Assembly: GCA_035512155.1 (NCBI GenBank)
Contig: DATKEN010000121.1
Location: 1-64,000, forward strand
Length of the DNA: 64,000 bases
Direction of reading: 5' to 3'
Source of the DNA: JABCYV01 sp035512155
GTDB taxonomy: Bacteria > Acidobacteriota > Terriglobia > Terriglobales > Acidobacteriaceae
Made by a program: the position numbers and the translations under genes
Notes under the pieces: generated by a model
Told to the model about the DNA's origin: nothing
The model's input: the letters and a program-made list of their open reading frames with translations, nothing else
Databases searched by the model: none
Shown here: piece by piece, positions 59,493 through 64,000 of the stretch
Numbering within the stretch: position 1 is the first letter of the stretch
How the letters are laid out: every line of letters starts with the position of its first letter

Positions 59493-60470
59493 CTACTCGG
59501 AGATCGTGTGCTCTTCGCTTTGGGCGCGGAGGACGCGGTCGACAGAGTAGGGGGCGCGGCGAGTGGGTTCGTGGTAGTGGCGCACCTGCATCTCCCCCAG
59601 CAAACCAAAGGCGACCATCTGAAAGCCGCCAAGCAGAAGACCCAAGGCCATCATCATGAGAGGACCGTGCGCGGTCATGAGCGGAACTTGTCGCAGGAAC
59701 TTTTCCACGAGAAGCCAGGTCACGATGCCAGTGCCGCCGAAAATGCTCAGCATGCCTAAAGTGCCGAAAAAGTGCAGCGGACGTGCGAGATAGCGCAGCA
59801 GGAAGCGAATGGTGATGAGATCGAAAAACACCCGAAAGGTACGCGAGATACCGTAGTGTGAATCGCCACGCTCGCGGTTTACATTGCGAATTGGGACTTC
59901 GCAGATGGTGGCACCGTGCCAGGAGGCTAGCGCCGGAATGAAGCGGTGTAACTCGCCGTAAAGTGGGACCTGCTCCAGAATGTCACGGCGGTATGCTTTG
60001 AATGTCGTGCCAAAGTCGTGGATATCCACGCCGCTGAGCTTAGCCATCATCCAGTTGGCACAGCGGGAGGGGATACGGCGCAGCCATAGATTGTCGATAC
60101 GGTGCTTGCGCCATCCGCTGACGATGTCGTAGCCCTCAGAAATTTTCTCTAAAAATAGAGGGATGTCAGCGGGATCGTGCTGCAGGTCGCCATCCATGGC
60201 GATGATGTAGTCGCCGCGGGCGTGGTCGAAGCCGGCGGCGAGAGCGGAAGTCTGGCCGAAGTTTCGGCGCAGTTTTACCACCGTAACCCGGCTATCTACG
60301 GCGGCGATTTCGCGCAGCAGGTGAAAGGTGCGGTCCCTGGAACCGTCGTCCACCAGGACCAACTCGAAGCTCTGCCCGCTGATCTCCATTACAGCCTTCA
60401 GACGATCGTAGAGATCGGTGACGTTCTCCTGCTCGTTGTGCAGAGGAACGACGATGGAGTACTTGGGCAT
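59493..60470 (-). CDS. GT2 glycosyltransferase, dolichol/undecaprenyl-phosphate sugar transferase type
   Basis: 325 residues. The GT-A core has SIVVPLHNEQENV, LVLVDDGSRDRT, and the DxD in IIAMDGDLQHDP, then DFGTTFKAYRRDIL. Two membrane helices follow near residues 230-300 (LGMLSIFGGTGIVTWLLVEK and LMMMALGLLLGGFQMVAFGLL). This is the DPM1/ArnC/GtrB-like type, which moves a sugar from a nucleotide to a polyprenyl phosphate at the inner membrane. It is convergent with the kinase gene. Confidence 0.9.
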   Translation of the reverse strand: MPKYSIVVPLHNEQENVTDLYDRLKAVMEISGQSFELVLVDDGSRDRTFHLLREIAAVDSRVTVVKLRRNFGQTSALAAGFDHARGDYIIAMDGDLQHDPADIPLFLEKISEGYDIVSGWRKHRIDNLWLRRIPSRCANWMMAKLSGVDIHDFGTTFKAYRRDILEQVPLYGELHRFIPALASWHGATICEVPIRNVNRERGDSHYGISRTFRVFFDLITIRFLLRYLARPLHFFGTLGMLSIFGGTGIVTWLLVEKFLRQVPLMTAHGPLMMMALGLLLGGFQMVAFGLLGEMQVRHYHEPTRRAPYSVDRVLRAQSEEHTISE

Positions 60471-60545
60471 GAAGGTTTATTATACTCAAACCGCTAGCCT
60501 GAACCGTTACTCGAAGTTCGGCCAGACAGCCCGAGACATCCTGCA

Positions 60546-60560
60546 CGGGCGAGACGCCCG
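60546..60560. repeat. Short hairpin CGGGCG-aga-CGCCCG
   Basis: A perfect 6-bp stem between the GT2 and tricorn-like genes, followed by two CTACAT[CT]GCCC units. It resembles the dispersed GGGCGAGACGCCCGCG repeat of many genomes. Confidence 0.5.
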
Positions 60561-60578
60561 CGCCTACATCGCCCGCCC

Positions 60579-63500
60579 CTACATTGCCCCCGGACCCTCG
60601 GGATAAGCGGGCAAATCAGGAGGCCGCGGGGGCAGCTTCTTAGGATTGGCCTGGATGTCTTTCATCACCAACTCGATCGCTTTTTCCAGTTGTGGGTCTT
60701 GGCCTTTTACCACTAAATCAGGCCGGTTTTCCACTACGACATCAGGTTGCACCCCCTTGTTTTCGACGATCCACTTGCTGTTGAGGTCGTAGCGGGCAAA
60801 CTCCGGACGGGTGATGTAACCGCCGTCAATCAGCGGAATCGGGCCACGGATGCCGCGTACGCCGCCCCAGGTGCGTTCGCCGATGAGTGGTCCCAGCTTG
60901 TAATACTTAAAGTAGTAGCTGAACAGGTCGCCGTCCGACGCGGCATAGTGATTGGTAATACAAGCCATGGAGCCATAGAAGACAGGTGCAGGCACGGTAC
61001 CGCTTTCAAAGTTGCGGGCAGAATTCATGCCCGACAAGACACGCCGCAGGCGCTCAAAGATAAGCGGGTCAACGAAGCCGCCGCCATTGTAACGAACGTC
61101 AATGATCATCCCTTCCTTGCGGATCTGCGGGAAATATTGCTTGACGAATTCGTTCAGCCCCGGTGCTCCCATGTCCGGGATGTAGATATAGCCCACGCGC
61201 CCGTTGGTCGCAGCATCCACTTTCTTACGATTGGTTTCGATCATGTTCAACTCGCGCAGACTGAACTCGTCCGCGATTGGTTTCACCTGCAGGTTACGGG
61301 AGCCGTCTTCGGATGGCTTGGAATTCACGGTCAGAGTTACCGTGCTGTTCGCGGTGTTCACAAACAACTCATCGGGGTTTTGCCGGGCCCGCAATGAGCG
61401 GCCATTCACTGCGACCAAGTAGTCCCCTTCTTTGACGTTGATTCCCGGCTCGGTCAACGGTGACCGCGCCTGCGGATTCCAGTTTTCTCCGGGATAGATT
61501 TTCTTGAAGCGATAAAAGCCACTGGCCTGATCGGCTTCGAAGTCGGCGCCCAGCAGACCAACGTTTACGGGGTGAAGGTCAGGAAAATCTCCGCCGTTCA
61601 CATAGGTGTGGGAATTCGAGAGTTCTCCAATTATCTCGCCGAGGATGTAAGTCAGACTGTAGCGGTCGGCAACGTAGGGCAGAAGTTGAGCATATTTGTC
61701 TCGCACCTTCTCCCAGTCCACGCCGTTCATGGCGGCTTCGTAGAAATAGTCGCGCTCCTGACGCCAAACTTCGTTATAGATCTGCTTCCACTCCTGGGGA
61801 GGATCGACTTCTGCCCGCATGCCACCGAGGTTGAGCGCGCCATCCCCCACTTTCTTAGGGCCGTCAGGTTTGGCATCGATGATGCCGTAGCTGTGAGCAT
61901 CCGGAGGACCGGCTTCATACAGGAGCTTGGAACCGTCGAAGGAAAGCGCAAAGCGCTCAACACCATCGATCAGAACCTTATCCTTGCGCTCTTTGAGATC
62001 ATAGACGTGTACGGCGGGAGCCTCGCCCGGGAGCGGACCGGATAGCCCTTGAATAGGCCTGGTCGCGTAGTAGATGAAACCTTTAGCTGCGGCGAAGGTA
62101 CCAATCACAGCGGGCTCGGTGGGCAGAGCTACGATGCGGTTTTGGATTCCGTCGAGATCGATGCGAAATTCGGCAGGCTTTTCTCTTTCTTTGTCTTTAT
62201 CCTTTTCTTTGGATTCTTTGTTCTTGTCTTTCTCTTTGTCTTTTTCCTTGGACTCGGCTTTACCCTCGCTCTTGGTCTCTTTACCTTCGGTTGCTTCATC
62301 CTTTTTGACCTGCGCTTCGTCGCTCAAAGCGGGAAAGGGCGAAGGCTCATCCTTGCGGAGGGTAACAACGTAGACGCGAGTCGTCTTGGGGTTGGCGAAT
62401 TCAAAATCAATATTGCCCAGCACTTCATTGAAATCACGGTCTGACAGAAAGTAAAGATACTTCCCATCGGGATCGAACATGGCGAAATTGCTGTTGGTCA
62501 TGCTGGTGGTGATGGGAGTGGTCTTGCGGTCTGCCAGCGAGTACAAGTAAACGACGGCATTGCCATTTTCGTCGTTGTTGTCGTAAACCAACCATTTACT
62601 GTCGGGAGACCACGAGTAATTTGTGATGTCGAAGAATTTGCCGTGTACCACCTCGACCGGTTTCTTGTCGTCGATGGTGATGTACCACAGGCGCAGATCT
62701 TTATCAGCCCAAGCGATCTTCTTACTGTCAGGAGACCAGGCGGGACCGAACTTAAACCCCTTATATCCGCTGGTGACCTGCTGCTCCTTACCCATACCAT
62801 CGTGTGGAGTGATGTAGATTTCGTCTTCGCCAGTGCGGTCGGAAACGTAGGCGATCCAGCGGCTATTGGGTGACCAGGAGACGGATTTCTCGCGAATGCC
62901 AGGGGTGCGCGTCAGATTGCGGACGCTTCCATCCTTGGCCGGGACGGTGAAGACGTCACCGCGGGCGCCAAAGACCGCGCGCTTCCCTTCTGGAGAAATG
63001 TCGAAGTCAGTGATGGTCTTGGTCACACTGACCCAGTGCTTCATGCTCTGTTCTTCGTCCCCTGGCAGATAGATGGTCAACTTTTTTGGCTGCTTCGATT
63101 GCAAGTCGAAAGTAAAGAGATAACCGCCATTCTCGAATACGATGCCACCCGGCCCCAGGCTCGGCCACATCACATCGAAGTCGGTGAAGTGAGTGAGTGA
63201 CTCGACCTGCTTGCTATTCAAGTCATAACTGTAGAGGTTCAAGCGATGTTCGGGGCCGCGATCGGAGGTGAAATAGATGGTGCTGCCAGACCACATGGGA
63301 AAAGTGTCGGTCCACTCTGTGTGGGGCACATCTTCGACCGAATTGTTCTTGAGATCGTAAACGGAAATACTCTGGGCCAGGCCGCCGGTATAACGCTTCC
63401 AAGTGCGGAAATTGCGGAAGATCTGGTTATAGGCAATTTTGGTGCCGTCGGGCGAGAAGGAGGTGAGCCCGCCTTCAATCACGGGCAAAGGTTCGGCCAG

Positions 63501-63977
63501 TCCTCCGTCAATGCTGATGCTGAAGGGACGCTTCGTCCAACCGTTCGAAGCATCGCGGCGCGTGAGAAAGAGAATGCGCTTGCTGTCCGGAAACCAGGTC
63601 AAGACTTGGTTATGAATCCCCATACGATCGTTGAGTTGAGCGGCAGCGCCCTGATAGAAAGTGAGCTGCTTGGGCTGTCCGCCATCAGCGGGCATGAGGC
63701 AGACGTTGAAATTGCCGTCGTACTGGCCAGTGAAGGCAATCCACTTTCCGTCCGGCGAGAATTTCGGGAACAGTTCGCGCCCAGCGCCAGACGTAATACG
63801 CCGGGCGACGCCGCCTGAACTCGATGCCAGCCACAAGTGACCGCCGTACATGAAGACGACCTTGTCTTTGTAGAGGTCGGGGAAGCGCATCAGTCGGCCT
63901 TCTGGCATCTCCTGGCCTGCGCTCAGGCAGGCGCAAGTCATAACACCTAGCATGACCCAACTCTTTAAGTAGGACAT
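60579..63977 (-). CDS. Tricorn-like S41 serine protease
   Basis: 1132 residues, close to the length of archaeal tricorn (~1070). A signal peptide (WVMLGVMTCACLSAGQ) suggests a periplasmic location, unlike the archaeal enzyme. Residues ~30-560 hold WD/TolB-type blades (ELFPKFSPDGKWIAFTGQYD, NSRWIAYVSDRTGEDEIYIT). A Lys/Glu-rich insert occupies ~556-600 (KEKDKEKDKNKESKEKDKDK). Further on come the helical cap, a PDZ domain (LTEPGINVKEGDYLVAVNG) and the S41 core (IDVRYNGGGFVDPLIFERLR, then NHYAASDGDLFSYYF with the nucleophile Ser). It degrades peptides, probably from periplasmic proteolysis. The gene begins 23 bases before the right edge. Confidence 0.9.
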   Translation of the reverse strand: MSYLKSWVMLGVMTCACLSAGQEMPEGRLMRFPDLYKDKVVFMYGGHLWLASSSGGVARRITSGAGRELFPKFSPDGKWIAFTGQYDGNFNVCLMPADGGQPKQLTFYQGAAAQLNDRMGIHNQVLTWFPDSKRILFLTRRDASNGWTKRPFSISIDGGLAEPLPVIEGGLTSFSPDGTKIAYNQIFRNFRTWKRYTGGLAQSISVYDLKNNSVEDVPHTEWTDTFPMWSGSTIYFTSDRGPEHRLNLYSYDLNSKQVESLTHFTDFDVMWPSLGPGGIVFENGGYLFTFDLQSKQPKKLTIYLPGDEEQSMKHWVSVTKTITDFDISPEGKRAVFGARGDVFTVPAKDGSVRNLTRTPGIREKSVSWSPNSRWIAYVSDRTGEDEIYITPHDGMGKEQQVTSGYKGFKFGPAWSPDSKKIAWADKDLRLWYITIDDKKPVEVVHGKFFDITNYSWSPDSKWLVYDNNDENGNAVVYLYSLADRKTTPITTSMTNSNFAMFDPDGKYLYFLSDRDFNEVLGNIDFEFANPKTTRVYVVTLRKDEPSPFPALSDEAQVKKDEATEGKETKSEGKAESKEKDKEKDKNKESKEKDKDKEREKPAEFRIDLDGIQNRIVALPTEPAVIGTFAAAKGFIYYATRPIQGLSGPLPGEAPAVHVYDLKERKDKVLIDGVERFALSFDGSKLLYEAGPPDAHSYGIIDAKPDGPKKVGDGALNLGGMRAEVDPPQEWKQIYNEVWRQERDYFYEAAMNGVDWEKVRDKYAQLLPYVADRYSLTYILGEIIGELSNSHTYVNGGDFPDLHPVNVGLLGADFEADQASGFYRFKKIYPGENWNPQARSPLTEPGINVKEGDYLVAVNGRSLRARQNPDELFVNTANSTVTLTVNSKPSEDGSRNLQVKPIADEFSLRELNMIETNRKKVDAATNGRVGYIYIPDMGAPGLNEFVKQYFPQIRKEGMIIDVRYNGGGFVDPLIFERLRRVLSGMNSARNFESGTVPAPVFYGSMACITNHYAASDGDLFSYYFKYYKLGPLIGERTWGGVRGIRGPIPLIDGGYITRPEFARYDLNSKWIVENKGVQPDVVVENRPDLVVKGQDPQLEKAIELVMKDIQANPKKLPPRPPDLPAYPEGPGAM

Positions 63978-64000
63978 TTGGGATTCCTCCTGGCGGACTT

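Overview
The window looks like a chromosomal segment of an Acidobacteriota bacterium (Terriglobia/Koribacter-Sulfotelmatobacter type). The evidence is the combination of gene families: a very large TonB-dependent receptor with an N-terminal carboxypeptidase-regulatory-like domain, several CRTAC1 (VCBS/FG-GAP plus ASPIC-UnbV) secreted proteins, DUF6600/FecR and DUF6496 proteins, a Ser/Thr kinase fused to a TolB-type propeller, and a tricorn-like protease. No phage, CRISPR array, rRNA or intact insertion sequence was seen. One tRNA (Leu-GAG) is present.

Layout. 0-7.5 kb: secreted beta-helix protein with a foldable leader, Zn alcohol dehydrogenase, small basic DUF6496 protein, FecR/DUF6600 protein with a long Asn-Arg-Pro tail, nickel/cobalt transporter, DoxX protein. 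7.5-23 kb: a CRTAC1+TPR pair on the plus strand converging on a minus-strand series of TonB receptor, TPR protein and three CRTAC1 paralogues, followed by a GntR/UTRA regulator and glucokinase. The receptor promoter has a palindrome (TGCTATATAGCA) over its -10 box, and two near-copies lie just upstream of the regulator, which suggests direct control. 23-31.7 kb: small charged proteins, a large secreted protein of unknown function flanked by two divergent copies of a small MWKK-type protein, a zinc ribbon, a single-domain response regulator, a GAF-PEGA-WD40 protein and a likely outer-membrane barrel.

31.7-43.9 kb is the most unusual part: a co-directional minus-strand block holding a complete peptide ABC importer, an ECF sigma factor whose GTG overlaps the stop of the substrate-binding protein, a TPR-CHAT (caspase-like) protease overlapping the sigma gene, a soluble zinc-finger/beta-sandwich protein that looks like an anti-sigma factor or adaptor, a secreted subtilase with three STVAVLD units inserted between its catalytic Asp and His, and an HD-GYP phosphodiesterase. 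The gene order recalls protease-controlled sigma switches such as the TPR-CHAT/sigma/inhibitor set of type III-E CRISPR loci, here with no CRISPR. Upstream lies a trypsin-like protease fused to a degenerate receiver domain.

44-64 kb is mostly housekeeping: LLM flavin oxidoreductase, a decayed REP-associated transposase flanked by REP hairpins, tRNA-Leu, secG, an MBL hydrolase, two PEGA proteins, an ICMT-like methyltransferase next to an Rce1/CPBP-type protease, two aminotransferases, a PNPOx-fold protein, a D-2-hydroxyacid dehydrogenase, the kinase-propeller protein, a GT2 glycosyltransferase and the tricorn-like protease. Four REP copies share a GTTCTTT loop while their stems differ in compensating ways.
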